Assembly: GCA_045531285.1 (NCBI GenBank)
Contig: JAZSDT010000035.1
Location: forward strand, 1-17,399
Direction: 5' to 3'
Length of the DNA stretch: 17,399 bases
Source of the DNA: RGIG6353 sp045531285
GTDB taxonomy: Bacteria; Bacillota; Clostridia; Oscillospirales; SIG627
Shown here piece after piece: positions 8,058-17,351 of the stretch; the stretch's first letter is position 1, and every line of letters starts with the position of its first letter. The position numbers and the translations under genes were made by a program. The notes beneath the pieces were generated by a model. That model made no database searches. It saw only the letters and a program-made list of their open reading frames with translations, and was not told the origin of the DNA.

Positions 8058-8873
8058 ATGAAAACCAGAATAATAACCGCAATTGTGGCGCTGCTTATAT
8101 TTATCCCAATCGTACTTTTTGCAAATACAGTGCTTTTTGCATTTTCGGGCGGTTTTGAGCTGAAGCTTATCAACCTCGCCCTTGCACTTTTGTCGGCTGT
8201 AGGAGTGTATGAAGCCGTAAAATGCGTTGGTGAGCACAAAAATCCTTTTATGCTTCCTGCTATTGCCGTTGCATCAGTATTACCCTTGCTGACCTCTGAT
8301 GAGCTGGGACTGTATACTCCTGTATTTACAGTGCTCCTTTTCTATCTCCTTTTTGCAGGAGTGTTGAAAAACAAGAGTACCTCCTGTGATAAGATACTCG
8401 TTGCCTTTGCGCTGACCTTTTACGTAACCACCTCCTTTGGAGCTATGGCGGTGCTTTACAGTACGGATATAAAGCTGTTCCCCCTCATCTTCATCGGTGC
8501 TTGGGTAACCGATACCTTCGCTTATTTTTCGGGTTATTTCTTTGGGAAGCACAAGCTCATCCCCTCTGTCAGCCCCAAGAAAACCGTCGAGGGTGCTGTG
8601 GGCGGAACTCTGGCAACCACTGTTTGCTACGGTGTGTACGGCTGGTTTATAACAGGTGATATCAAGCTGACGGTAATACTTACCCTTACAGGTCTTGTAG
8701 CAAGTGTAGTTTCCCAGCTCGGTGACCTTTCCGCTTCTCTCATCAAGCGTCACTGGGGCATCAAGGACTACGGAAATCTCTTCCCCGGACACGGAGGAGT
8801 GCTTGACCGTTTTGACAGCATTCTGGCTGTTTCGGCATTCTTATACGTTGTATCATTATTTGTAAATATTTAG
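8058..8873 (+). CDS. cdsA: Phosphatidate cytidylyltransferase CdsA
   Basis: This 271-residue integral membrane enzyme makes CDP-diacylglycerol from phosphatidic acid and CTP, the entry step to phosphatidylglycerol and cardiolipin. The first residues form a hydrophobic helix (ITAIVALLIFIPIVLF), and several more membrane segments follow. The family signature near the C-terminus is intact: SLIKRHWGIKDYGNLFPGHGG followed by VLDRFDS at about residues 227-254, with the metal-binding aspartates. The start at 8058 is preferred because AAAGGAG (8046-8052, overlapping the uppS stop) precedes it with a normal spacing. A longer in-frame reading from 7974 would overlap uppS by over 70 bases and add a non-membrane tail. 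It sits in its usual place between uppS and dxr. Confidence 0.95.
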   Translation: MKTRIITAIVALLIFIPIVLFANTVLFAFSGGFELKLINLALALLSAVGVYEAVKCVGEHKNPFMLPAIAVASVLPLLTSDELGLYTPVFTVLLFYLLFAGVLKNKSTSCDKILVAFALTFYVTTSFGAMAVLYSTDIKLFPLIFIGAWVTDTFAYFSGYFFGKHKLIPSVSPKKTVEGAVGGTLATTVCYGVYGWFITGDIKLTVILTLTGLVASVVSQLGDLSASLIKRHWGIKDYGNLFPGHGGVLDRFDSILAVSAFLYVVSLFVNI

Positions 8874-8882
8874 GATCGAATT

Positions 8883-10040
8883 ATGAAAAAGCTGGCACTT
8901 CTTGGCTCGACAGGTTCTATCGGCACACAGACCGTTGAGGTAGCCCGAGAGAAAAACATACAGATAACAGCCCTTGCGGCTCATTCAAACATAAAGCTCC
9001 TGGAGGAGCAGATACGCGAATTCAAGCCAAAGCTGGTCGCCGTAGTCAACGGTGAAGCAGGCAACGAATTAAAAATAAAGGTGTCCGACACCGACACAAA
9101 GGTGCTCGTCGGTGAGGAAGCGGTAACCACCGTTGCCGAAGAAGCCCAAGCGGACATCCTTCTCAACTCCCTTATGGGACGTTGCGGCATAAGACCTACC
9201 GTTGCGGCAATACGCTCGGGCAAGGACATTGCAATGGCAAATAAAGAGCCCCTTGTTGCCGCAGGCGATATAATTCTTGACGAGGTAAAAAAAGCGGGCG
9301 TCAAGCTTCTGCCTGTTGACAGTGAGCATTCGGCAATATTTCAATGCCTTGACAACGCCCACAACTCTCCCGAATTTATAAAGAGACTGATAATAACAGC
9401 CTCGGGAGGTCCTTTTTTCGGACGTACAAAAGAAGAGCTTGAAAAGGTAACTCTTGGCGATGCACTGAAGCATCCCACCTGGTCAATGGGCGCAAAGATC
9501 ACAATAGATTCCGCAAGTCTCATGAACAAGGGACTTGAGGTAATTGAAGCAGTACGTCTTTTCGGAGTACCTGCAAGTAAAATAGACGTGACTGTCCACC
9601 GTCAGAGTATCGTTCATTCTATGGTGGAATTCGTCGATTCCTCTATACTTGCACAAATGGGCAACCCCAACATGAAGCACTGCATCGCCTTTGCTCTCAC
9701 CTACCCCGAAAGACAGCCCTCCCTGTGCGTACCCCTTGATTTCACACGCTCCTTTTCACTTACCTTCGATAAGCCCGACGAGGAGACCTTTACACTGCTC
9801 CCTCTGGCAAGGCGAACCGTAACAATGGGCGGCAACGCACCTGCCGTAATGAACAGCGCCAACGAAGAAGCGGTTGCCCTGTTCTTAAAGGAGAAAATAC
9901 GTTTCACCGACATATTCACCCTGGTGGAAGAGGCTGTGAATTCACTTCCCCACCACGATACCGTGACTCTTGATTCCCTTGAGGAAGACGACGCAACTGC
10001 CCGCAGCTTTGTAAAAAGTGTTGTTGGAATAAAGGAATAA
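8883..10040 (+). CDS. dxr: 1-deoxy-D-xylulose-5-phosphate reductoisomerase Dxr
   Basis: This 385-residue enzyme converts DXP to 2-C-methyl-D-erythritol 4-phosphate with NADPH, the second and committed step of the MEP isoprenoid route. The N-terminal NADPH loop is GSTGSIG (8-14). The metal ligands of the family are present as D146 and E148 in VDSEHSAIF and E219 in MNKGLEVIEA. The substrate-closing region reads HPTWSMGAKITIDSASL, and HRQSIVHSMVEF follows. Length fits the family. AGGA (8872-8875), overlapping the cdsA stop, lies 7 bases before the ATG. The gene supplies precursors used by UppS, two genes upstream. It is a predicted fosmidomycin target by family membership. Confidence 0.97.
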   Translation: MKKLALLGSTGSIGTQTVEVAREKNIQITALAAHSNIKLLEEQIREFKPKLVAVVNGEAGNELKIKVSDTDTKVLVGEEAVTTVAEEAQADILLNSLMGRCGIRPTVAAIRSGKDIAMANKEPLVAAGDIILDEVKKAGVKLLPVDSEHSAIFQCLDNAHNSPEFIKRLIITASGGPFFGRTKEELEKVTLGDALKHPTWSMGAKITIDSASLMNKGLEVIEAVRLFGVPASKIDVTVHRQSIVHSMVEFVDSSILAQMGNPNMKHCIAFALTYPERQPSLCVPLDFTRSFSLTFDKPDEETFTLLPLARRTVTMGGNAPAVMNSANEEAVALFLKEKIRFTDIFTLVEEAVNSLPHHDTVTLDSLEEDDATARSFVKSVVGIKE

Positions 10041-10086
10041 AAAACACATAGAATAGATTATATTATATTTTACACGGAGGAAATAA

Positions 10087-11127
10087 ATGTTCTGGAAGAT
10101 TTTACTGGCTTTGGCTTTTTTCGGATTTATGATAATGGCACACGAATTCGGACACTTCATAACAGCCCGACTTTTCAAGGTCGGTATCAATGAATTTTCC
10201 GTAGGTATGGGCCCCAAGCTCCTTTCTCGAAGAAGCAAAAAGTCGGGCACTCTTTACTCCCTCCGTGCATTGCCCATAGGAGGCTTTGTCAGTCTGGTAG
10301 GCGAGGACGAAGAGCTTGAACGAGACGACTCCCTTACCAAAAAGCCCTGGTGGCAAAGGCTTATTATACTGGGCGCAGGCTCATTTATGAATATCACCAC
10401 GGCAATCGTCGCTATGTTCATACTCCTTTCCCTGTCCCCCTTCTATCCCACGACCTACGTTGCCGACAGAGAAAACTACTCGCTTATCGAGGATTCCGTG
10501 CTGTACGAGTACGGTGTTCAGGACATGGATAAAATAGTGGAAATAGACGGCGAAAAGATGAACGTGTGGCAGGACGTCTCCTACAAAATAATGTCCGACG
10601 GAATAGAGCCTCTTGACGTGGTAATAGAGCGTGACGGCAAGCGAATAGTGTTGGAGGACGTGGAGTTTAAAACCGAAACCGTTGAAGGAATACTGTGCGG
10701 AATAGTGGACTTCAAGCCTCTTTACGTAAAAAGAAGCGTAGGCACACTGATAAAAGAGGCTGTCTATCAATCCTTTTCCACTGTAAAAATGATAGTTTCC
10801 TCCCTTGTGGATCTGGTTACGGGAAAATACGGACTTGAAGCAGTATCGGGACCTGTAGGCACAGTTGAGGTAATTGCCGAAAGTGCCGCTCAGGGCATTA
10901 AATCACTGCTGTACTTCTTTGTGTTCATAAGCATGAATCTTGGCGTTGTCAACCTTTTGCCCATTCCTGCACTGGACGGAGGAAGAATAGTATTCGTGCT
11001 TATTGAAGCCATACGCAAAAAACCCATAAAGCCCGAAACCGAGGGCATTATTCACACTGTAGGAATGGTACTGCTATTGATTTTTATGGCAGTGGTAATG
11101 GTAAACGACATAATAAAGCTTATATGA
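10087..11127 (+). CDS. rseP: RIP (site-2) zinc metalloprotease RseP/RasP
   Basis: This 346-residue membrane protease belongs to the S2P family, which cuts transmembrane segments of anti-sigma factors and leftover signal peptides. Helix 1 contains the zinc motif HEFGH (H19, E20, H23). A second hydrophobic segment spans about 90-120, and a single PDZ-like domain covers about 140-195. The third zinc ligand lies in NLLPIPALDGGR (D297), and a last helix spans about 321-343. One PDZ domain and this length fit the Gram-positive RasP type rather than the two-PDZ RseP of E. coli. GGAGG (10076-10080) lies 6 bases before the ATG. The 46-base AT-rich gap after dxr is the longest within the operon; TATTAT at 10061-10066 resembles a -10 box but lacks a matching -35. 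Confidence 0.95.
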   Translation: MFWKILLALAFFGFMIMAHEFGHFITARLFKVGINEFSVGMGPKLLSRRSKKSGTLYSLRALPIGGFVSLVGEDEELERDDSLTKKPWWQRLIILGAGSFMNITTAIVAMFILLSLSPFYPTTYVADRENYSLIEDSVLYEYGVQDMDKIVEIDGEKMNVWQDVSYKIMSDGIEPLDVVIERDGKRIVLEDVEFKTETVEGILCGIVDFKPLYVKRSVGTLIKEAVYQSFSTVKMIVSSLVDLVTGKYGLEAVSGPVGTVEVIAESAAQGIKSLLYFFVFISMNLGVVNLLPIPALDGGRIVFVLIEAIRKKPIKPETEGIIHTVGMVLLLIFMAVVMVNDIIKLI

Positions 11128-11134
11128 GGTTCAA

Positions 11135-12211
11135 ATGAGAAAGCTCACACATAAAATAAACGCAGGTCCAATAGAAATAGGAGGAGACGCACCCATTTCG
11201 GTGCAATCAATGATCACCTCCGATCCCAAGAATAAGGAAGCCTGTGCAAGAGATATTTTAAGACTTGCAGATGCAGGCTGTGATATCGTACGCTTCACTC
11301 TGCCCGACGTGGAGGCGGCAGAGAGCATTCCCTATTACAAGGAAGCCGTAAAGGGCAAGGGAGTGGCGCTGGTTGCGGATATACATTTCGACTACCGTGT
11401 AGCCCTTCGAGCCGCTGAGCTTGGCATTGACAAGATACGCATAAATCCCGGTAACATCGGAGACGAGTGTCGCGTGAAGGCTGTTGCCGATATCTGCCGT
11501 GACAGACACATCCCCATAAGAATCGGTGTCAACAGCGGTTCTCTTGAAAAGGGACTGCTTGAAAAGTACAAAACCCCCTGTGCCGATGCCCTTGTTGAAT
11601 CGGCGCTGAAGGAAATAGAAGCCCTTCGCAGATTTGATTTTAACGACATTGCCGTATCCGTCAAGTCATCCGACGTTGTGACAATGATTGAAGCCTATCA
11701 AAAGCTCTCGTCAAAAACCGACTGTCCCTTGCACCTTGGTGTTACCGAGGCGGGAACCTTGAAAAAGAGTCTCATAAAATCCTCTGTGGGTATAGGGACA
11801 CTGCTGTCACAGGGAATCGGAGATACCATACGCGTATCAATTACCGACGACGTGATAGAAGAGGTCATAGCAGGCAGAGAAATACTTTCGTCTCTTGGGC
11901 TTTACACAAAAGGCACCTTCGACCTTACCTCCTGCCCCACCTGCGGAAGAACGAAAATAGAGCTTGTTGAAATAGCCAAAAAGGTAGAACAGGCACTGGA
12001 CAGCATTGCCCCCATTCCAAACAAAAAGATAAGGGTTGCCGTAATGGGCTGTGTTGTAAACGGACCGGGAGAAGCAAGAGAAGCCGACATAGGTATTGCA
12101 GGCGGAGTGGGTGAAGCTCTGCTTTTCAAAAAGGGAGAGCCCTTGTACAAGGTACCCGAGGACAAAATAGTTGACGTATTACTTGAAGAAATAGAAAAAA
12201 TGAGGACTTAG
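11135..12211 (+). CDS. ispG: 4-hydroxy-3-methylbut-2-enyl diphosphate synthase (flavodoxin) IspG
   Basis: This 358-residue iron-sulfur enzyme reduces 2-C-methyl-erythritol 2,4-cyclodiphosphate to HMBPP, the next-to-last MEP step. The N-terminal TIM barrel is recognisable from PISVQSMITSDPKN, DIVRFTLPD and KIRINPGNIG. The C-terminal domain holds three 4Fe-4S cysteines: C267 and C270 in SCPTCGRT and C306 in MGCVVNGPGE. It has the short two-domain form typical of bacteria, without the plant-type insert. TGAGGT (11125-11130) contains the rseP stop and serves as ribosome binding site 4 bases before the ATG. polC begins 2 bases after its stop. The position of ispG in this operon is a clostridial arrangement; Bacillus subtilis has proS between the protease gene and polC. 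Confidence 0.96.
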   Translation: MRKLTHKINAGPIEIGGDAPISVQSMITSDPKNKEACARDILRLADAGCDIVRFTLPDVEAAESIPYYKEAVKGKGVALVADIHFDYRVALRAAELGIDKIRINPGNIGDECRVKAVADICRDRHIPIRIGVNSGSLEKGLLEKYKTPCADALVESALKEIEALRRFDFNDIAVSVKSSDVVTMIEAYQKLSSKTDCPLHLGVTEAGTLKKSLIKSSVGIGTLLSQGIGDTIRVSITDDVIEEVIAGREILSSLGLYTKGTFDLTSCPTCGRTKIELVEIAKKVEQALDSIAPIPNKKIRVAVMGCVVNGPGEAREADIGIAGGVGEALLFKKGEPLYKVPEDKIVDVLLEEIEKMRT

Positions 12212-12216
12212 AATTG
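12202..12216 (+). promoter_or_regulatory. Ribosome binding site that fixes a TTG start for polC
   Basis: GAGGA (12202-12206), lying inside the last ispG codons, stands 7 bases before TTG at 12214. There is no ATG near this point in the polC frame; the first is codon 46, which would remove part of the conserved N-terminal domain. TTG is therefore the likely start, translationally coupled to ispG. Confidence 0.75.
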
Positions 12217-15200
12217 GAATTTGAAAGAAACAGCATATCTCTTGCAGAAAAGCTGTCGAAATATCAGCCCGAGGGTATAAAGCTCTCGCTCCTTGAGGGA
12301 ATATACTCCTACAAATGTGCGGTAAACAAGGAAAAACGCACTATAATGATACATATTTCCTGCGACAAGCTTCTGCAAAAGTCACTGCTTTACGAAATAG
12401 AAAAAGAAATAACCCAAGCCTATCAGCTAAGTGCTTGCTTTATTCTGCCCCACTACGACAGCAAGCTGTTTTCAGAGGGCTATTACAGTGAGCTTATAGC
12501 CGAGTTAAGACGCAATACGGCGCTTGCCAACGGCTTTTTCGATAACGGCAAAATGGTCCGAGAGGACAACAAGCTGACCTTCAAGCTTGACGGAGGTCTG
12601 GGAAAGCTCCCGCACGATGCCGAATGCTCAAGAATAATTGCCGACATTATCAAAAGTGAATTTGACATTTCCTTTGACGTGTCTATTGAAGATTCGTCTC
12701 CCTTTGATATGGAATCCTACATTGCCGAATCCGAGCGCTCCATCCCCATGCCCGTTGCACCTCAGCCGAAGGTTGAGGATACAAGAGAGGCTGTATATTC
12801 GCTGATGGAAGCCGACGACAGTGAAGAAGAGGGAGAGGAAGAACCGGGACCCGACAGCTTCCGTTCGGGCTTTATGGAATTTGATCTTACCGAAAAAACT
12901 GTCATCTACGGAAAGGCAAGAAAAAAAGAGACCCCGCTCACAGCCATCAAGGATGCCTTCGGAGCGGCACAAAAAAAGCTTATTGCAGTGTGCGGCAAGG
13001 TATTCTTCACAGACAGCCGTGAGACACGCTCGGGTGACAAGACCATTGCAACCGTTCAGATAACCGACGAGCAATCCTCTGTCTCCGTAAAATTCTTCTG
13101 CGCCACGGAGGCATGGGGAGAGGCAAAAGGCTCTCTTAAGCCTGGCAACGTTATACAGGTTATAGGACAAATAGACTTTGACAAATATGAAAATGAAATA
13201 GTGCTCAAGCCCACCACGGTATACAAAATATCCGCTAAAAAGAGGATGGACGATGCCGAGGAAAAACGTGTAGAGCTTCACGTTCACTCACAGCTGTCGG
13301 CAATGGATGCCGTAATATCTCCCACGGATATCGTCACCACTGCTCACGCCTGGGGACACCGTGCGGTTGCCATAACAGACCACGGAAACGTACAGGGCTT
13401 CCCCGATGCTATGCTGGCGGCGGAAAAGCTTGGTATGAAGGTGCTTTACGGACTTGAAGCGTACTTTGTGGACGATACTGCAAGAGCCGTATACGGCGAG
13501 TCAAACGCCAGCTTTGAAAAGGACACCTTTATTGTTTTTGATATAGAGACCACAGGACTTTCCCCGCTGACCTGTGCGATTACCGAAATCGGTGCCGTAA
13601 GATACCGAGGCGGTGAAATTGAAGAGCGATTCAATACCTTCGTAAATCCGGGGATGCCCATTCCCGAAAATATCGTTCAGCTGACGGGAATTACCGACGA
13701 TATGGTAAAGGATGCCCCCGACGTAAAAACTGCGGTAAAGAGCTTCCTTGACTTCTGTGACGGCAATATACTCGTTGCTCACAACGCCAACTTTGATATG
13801 GGCTTTATCAAAAAGGCATCGGAGGACCACGGACTTGACTGCAAGAATCCCTATCTTGACACCCTTGCACTCTCGCGCCACCTTAACACCGAACTGAAAA
13901 AGCACAAGCTTGATACCTTACAGGAATACTTCGGACTTGAAGCCTTCAACCACCACAGAGCCTGTGACGATGCCGAAATGTTGGCAAAGATATTCAAGTG
14001 TATGTGCCAGAAGCTAAAAAAAGAGGGTGTGGCAAACATCTCGGATATGATACTTTCCATGTCCGAAAAGACCGACCCCAAAAAGCTCCGCCCCTATCAT
14101 ATGATAATTCTCGTAAAGAATCAGGCAGGTATGATGAATCTCTACCGTCTTGTTTCGGAGTCTTATCTGACCTACTTCAACCGTCAGCCAAGAATCCCCA
14201 AAACCCTTCTTGAACGCTACCGCGACGGACTTATCATAGGCTCGGCGTGTGAGGCAGGAGAGCTGTATCAGGCGGTACTGTCAGGTAAAAATACAGGCGA
14301 CCTGTTGAAGATAGCGTCCTTCTACGATTATCTTGAAATACAGCCCCTGTCCAACAATGCCTTTATGATAGAAAACGGCACTGTTCCCGATATGGACAAG
14401 CTCATTGAGATAAACAAGGAAATAATCAGTCTTGGTAAAAAGGCGAAAAAGCCTGTTGTTGCCACCTGTGACGCTCACTTCCTCAACAAGCAGGACGAAA
14501 TATACCGACGCATACTCGTATCGGCAAAGTTTACGGATACAGACCGTCCCAATCCTCTGTATTTCCGAACTACCAACGAAATGCTTGCGGAGTTTTCCTA
14601 TCTTGACGAAGCGACTGCCCGTGAGGTAGTTATAACAAACACCAATCTTATTGCAGATATGGTGGATGACGAAATAAGACCGATTCCCAAGGGCACCTTC
14701 ACTCCCAATCTTGAGGGAGCAGAAGAGGACCTGCAGAATATGTGCTGGACAAAAGCCAAGAGCATCTACGGTGACCCCCTTCCCGACATAGTTTACAAGC
14801 GTCTTGACAAGGAGCTTACCTCTATTATCAAGAACGGTTATGCTGTGCTCTACATCATTGCTCAAAAGCTGGTAAACTACTCCGAGAGTCAGGGCTATCT
14901 AGTGGGCTCCAGAGGCTCGGTTGGTTCTTCCTTTGTCGCTTCAATGGCGAGTATTTCAGAGGTTAACCCACTGCCGCCCCACTACTACTGCCCCAACTGT
15001 AAGTACAGCGAATTTATCACCGACGGCTCGGTTGGTTCGGGCTTTGACCTGCCTGACAAGAGCTGTCCCAAGTGTAATACAACCCTTAAGGGTGACGGAC
15101 ACGATATCCCCTTCGAGACCTTCCTGGGCTTCTACGGAGACAAATCACCCGATATAGACCTCAACTTCTCAGGCGAGGTACAGGGCAAGGTACATAAATA

Positions 15201-16572
15201 CACAGAAGAGCTTTTCGGAAGTGAAAACGTGTTCAGAGCAGGAACACTCGGCACGCTTGCGGAAAAAACGGCATACGGCTTTGTCCTCAAATATCTTGAG
15301 GGCAGAAACCTCTCTATGCCCAAGGCGGAGATGAACCGTCTTGCCAACGGATGTGTCGGCGTCAAGCGTACCACGGGACAGCATCCCGGCGGTATCATAG
15401 TTGTACCCCGAGAGAACAGCGTATATGAGTTCACTCCCGTACAGCATCCTGCCGACGACCCCAACTCCGACACAATAACCACCCACTTTGCATTCTCTTA
15501 TCTTCACGATACCATATTGAAGCTTGACGAGCTGGGACACGATATTCCCACCAAGTACAAGATGATAGAAAAATACTCAAACACCAACATTATGGAGGTC
15601 CCTATGAACGACCCCAAGGTGTATGAGCTTTTCCGTTCCACAGAGCCTTTGGGAGTAACTCCCGAAGATATCGGCTGTCCTCTGGGTACTTTGGGTCTGC
15701 CCGAGCTGTCCACAAGCTTCGTTCAGCAGGTTCTGGTGGAAGCTAAGCCCAAGAACTTTGCCGATCTGCTACAGGTATCGGGACTTACACACGGTACAGA
15801 CGTGTGGCTGGGCAATGCACAGGACCTTATCAACGAGGGCATTTGTGACATTTCAAAGGTTATCGGAACCCGTGACGGTATTATGCTTGACCTTATCAAC
15901 TACGGACTGGAGAACAAGCTGTCCTTTGACATAATGGAAAAGGTTCGTAAGGGTAAGGGACTAACCCCCGAGCATGAAGCGGCAATGCGTGAGAAAAACG
16001 TTCCCGATTGGTACATATCCTCTTGTAAGAAGATAAAGTATATGTTCCCCAAGGCTCACGCCGCAGCCTACGTAATGAGTGCTATTCGTATCGGCTGGTA
16101 CAAGATATATATGCCCATCGCCTTCTATGCAGGCTTCCTTACGGCTGCTCCCGGCGGCTTTGATGCAGGAATCGTACTTGGAGGCAGAGCCAACGTAGTA
16201 CGCTACATTGCCGACGTTAAGGCGCGTGGACACGAGGCAAGCCAGAAGGATATTTCCCTCATTCCCACGCTTCAGCTTGCAAACGAATGTATGTGCAGAG
16301 GTATTCCCTTTTTGCCAATCGACCTTGAAAAGTCACACTCACACGCTTTCTTACCCGAGGGTGACGGCATCAGACTTCCCTTCTCCACCCTTGGCGGTGT
16401 AGGAGATGCGGCGGCTGACAGTATCTTTGAGGCGATGCACACAGGTGAGCCTATTCTGTCGGTAGAGGACCTGAGAACACGTTCGGGAATTTCAAAGGCA
16501 GTTATTGACACTCTTCGAGAATTCGGCGTTCTGGACAGCCTTCCCGAGACAAACCAGATAACAATGTTTTAA
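12214..16572 (+). CDS. polC: DNA polymerase III alpha subunit, Gram-positive type PolC
   Basis: This 1452-residue protein is the replicative polymerase PolC, which also carries its own proofreading activity. In order it shows an N-terminal domain (about 1-180), an acidic linker rich in Glu and Asp (about 199-215), an OB-fold domain (about 235-340), and a PHP domain beginning with ELHVHS (H356, H358). The PHP domain is interrupted by a DEDDh 3'-5' exonuclease with D443 and E445 in DIETTG, D528, H581 and D586. A zinc knuckle follows (C926, C929, C951, C954), then the polymerase palm with D980 and D982 in DIDLNF, and the fingers and C-terminal part ending in NQITMF. All catalytic residues seem intact. 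Length fits clostridial PolC. It starts at TTG 2 bases after ispG and is last in the operon. Confidence 0.97.
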   Translation: MEFERNSISLAEKLSKYQPEGIKLSLLEGIYSYKCAVNKEKRTIMIHISCDKLLQKSLLYEIEKEITQAYQLSACFILPHYDSKLFSEGYYSELIAELRRNTALANGFFDNGKMVREDNKLTFKLDGGLGKLPHDAECSRIIADIIKSEFDISFDVSIEDSSPFDMESYIAESERSIPMPVAPQPKVEDTREAVYSLMEADDSEEEGEEEPGPDSFRSGFMEFDLTEKTVIYGKARKKETPLTAIKDAFGAAQKKLIAVCGKVFFTDSRETRSGDKTIATVQITDEQSSVSVKFFCATEAWGEAKGSLKPGNVIQVIGQIDFDKYENEIVLKPTTVYKISAKKRMDDAEEKRVELHVHSQLSAMDAVISPTDIVTTAHAWGHRAVAITDHGNVQGFPDAMLAAEKLGMKVLYGLEAYFVDDTARAVYGESNASFEKDTFIVFDIETTGLSPLTCAITEIGAVRYRGGEIEERFNTFVNPGMPIPENIVQLTGITDDMVKDAPDVKTAVKSFLDFCDGNILVAHNANFDMGFIKKASEDHGLDCKNPYLDTLALSRHLNTELKKHKLDTLQEYFGLEAFNHHRACDDAEMLAKIFKCMCQKLKKEGVANISDMILSMSEKTDPKKLRPYHMIILVKNQAGMMNLYRLVSESYLTYFNRQPRIPKTLLERYRDGLIIGSACEAGELYQAVLSGKNTGDLLKIASFYDYLEIQPLSNNAFMIENGTVPDMDKLIEINKEIISLGKKAKKPVVATCDAHFLNKQDEIYRRILVSAKFTDTDRPNPLYFRTTNEMLAEFSYLDEATAREVVITNTNLIADMVDDEIRPIPKGTFTPNLEGAEEDLQNMCWTKAKSIYGDPLPDIVYKRLDKELTSIIKNGYAVLYIIAQKLVNYSESQGYLVGSRGSVGSSFVASMASISEVNPLPPHYYCPNCKYSEFITDGSVGSGFDLPDKSCPKCNTTLKGDGHDIPFETFLGFYGDKSPDIDLNFSGEVQGKVHKYTEELFGSENVFRAGTLGTLAEKTAYGFVLKYLEGRNLSMPKAEMNRLANGCVGVKRTTGQHPGGIIVVPRENSVYEFTPVQHPADDPNSDTITTHFAFSYLHDTILKLDELGHDIPTKYKMIEKYSNTNIMEVPMNDPKVYELFRSTEPLGVTPEDIGCPLGTLGLPELSTSFVQQVLVEAKPKNFADLLQVSGLTHGTDVWLGNAQDLINEGICDISKVIGTRDGIMLDLINYGLENKLSFDIMEKVRKGKGLTPEHEAAMREKNVPDWYISSCKKIKYMFPKAHAAAYVMSAIRIGWYKIYMPIAFYAGFLTAAPGGFDAGIVLGGRANVVRYIADVKARGHEASQKDISLIPTLQLANECMCRGIPFLPIDLEKSHSHAFLPEGDGIRLPFSTLGGVGDAAADSIFEAMHTGEPILSVEDLRTRSGISKAVIDTLREFGVLDSLPETNQITMF

Positions 16573-16584
16573 TTAATAATTTTT

Positions 16585-16625
16585 GTGGGGATAGGACTTA
16601 GCTCTCTCCCCACTCAGCTTTTTTT
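16585..16625 (+). terminator. Probable terminator after polC
   Basis: A 7-bp stem GTGGGGA/TCCCCAC (16585-16591 with 16607-16613) lies 12 bases after the polC stop. Seven Ts follow at 16619-16625. The five bases between stem and T tract and the 15-base loop are not ideal, so efficiency may be moderate. The position, at the end of the eight-gene operon and before a separate glycosidase gene, supports the call. Confidence 0.6.
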
Positions 16626-16652
16626 AAAAAATATACTGTAAAGGAGCGATCC

Positions 16653-17333
16653 ATGAAGATTTTACAGGGCGCAGACCCGTTTATTTTGCTGCATGACGGA
16701 AAATACTATTGCTATCCTACCTCCGACTCTCACAACGGCTACATAGTGTACGAATCGGACGATATGATAAACTGGACCAACAAGGGTCACTGTCTTGTCA
16801 AGGAGGACGTTATGGGAGACGACGGCTTCTGGGCACCGGAGGTAACCTATTACAAGGGTAGGTTCTATATGGTATATACCGCTGACTTTCATTTAGGTAT
16901 TGCCGTGTCAGACAGCCCCTTAGGACCATTCAGGCAGGAGGAAAAGCGCTTCCTTTCAGAGCATCGAGCCATAGACGGAAGCTTCTTTATCGACGATGAC
17001 AACAGGGCTTATCTCTACTACGTGGGCTACAATAACCCCGGCGGTCCTATCTGTGCACAGGAGCTGACCGAGGATCTGTTGAGTTTCAAGGGAGAGCAAA
17101 AGGTTATTATACGCCCGGAATGTGACTGGGAGCTGGAGACAGCGTATGAGTATAACGGTATGACGCTCTGTGTCACCGAAGGTCCGTTTATGCTGAAGCA
17201 CGAAGGTAAATACTTTCTTTCCTATTCTGCAAACGACTACCAAAGTCACAAATATGCTATAGCCGAAAAGAGCCGAACTCATGTCGGTTTCGAGGACGAT
17301 TTTCGCCCCTTTCGGCGTTATTTTTTCTTGTAA
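16653..17333 (+). pseudogene. GH43-like glycosidase, 3' end lost at 17261
   Basis: The 226-residue reading frame begins as a five-bladed beta-propeller glycosidase of the GH43 type, a family that removes arabinose or xylose from plant cell-wall polymers. The GH43 catalytic triad appears present: D8 in GADPF, D108 in AIDGSFF and E176 in VTEGPF, plus FWAPEV at 59-64. No signal peptide is seen, so it would act in the cytosol on imported oligosaccharides. AAAGGAG (16640-16646) lies 6 bases before the ATG; TATACT (16632-16637) could be a -10 box without a clear -35. Family-like sequence runs to SHKYAI (residue 203) and then stops; residues 204-226 are encoded by an inverted repeat. GH43 proteins usually exceed 280 residues, so the last blade is missing. 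It may be broken by insertion, or the window end may be an assembly join. Confidence 0.7.
17262..17316. repeat. Long inverted repeat at the GH43 break point
   Basis: Arms 17262-17277 and 17302-17316 pair over about 15 positions around a 24-base loop. Read on the + strand there are two A-C mismatches and one bulge. On the - strand the two mismatches become G-U pairs, so the RNA stem would be continuous except for the bulge. On the + strand it is followed by a T-rich run (17318-17326), which also resembles a terminator. It starts exactly where GH43 similarity ends. Confidence 0.7.
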
Positions 17334-17344
17334 TATGTACATAT
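17333..17344. repeat. 12-bp perfect palindrome ATATGTACATAT
   Basis: The sequence at 17333-17344 equals its own reverse complement. It lies 16 bases beyond the inverted repeat and in the same non-coding stretch. It could be a protein binding site of the putative element. Confidence 0.5.
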
Positions 17345-17351
17345 AACTGCG

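Noticed and set aside
10041..10086. Internal promoter before rseP
   Set aside because: TATTAT at 10061-10066 resembles a -10 box, but no -35 lies at a workable distance; the gap is simply AT-rich.
12628..13287. Minus-strand reading frame of 219 codons inside polC
   Set aside because: It is antisense to the conserved N-terminal and OB region of PolC and has no family-like motif or ribosome binding site.
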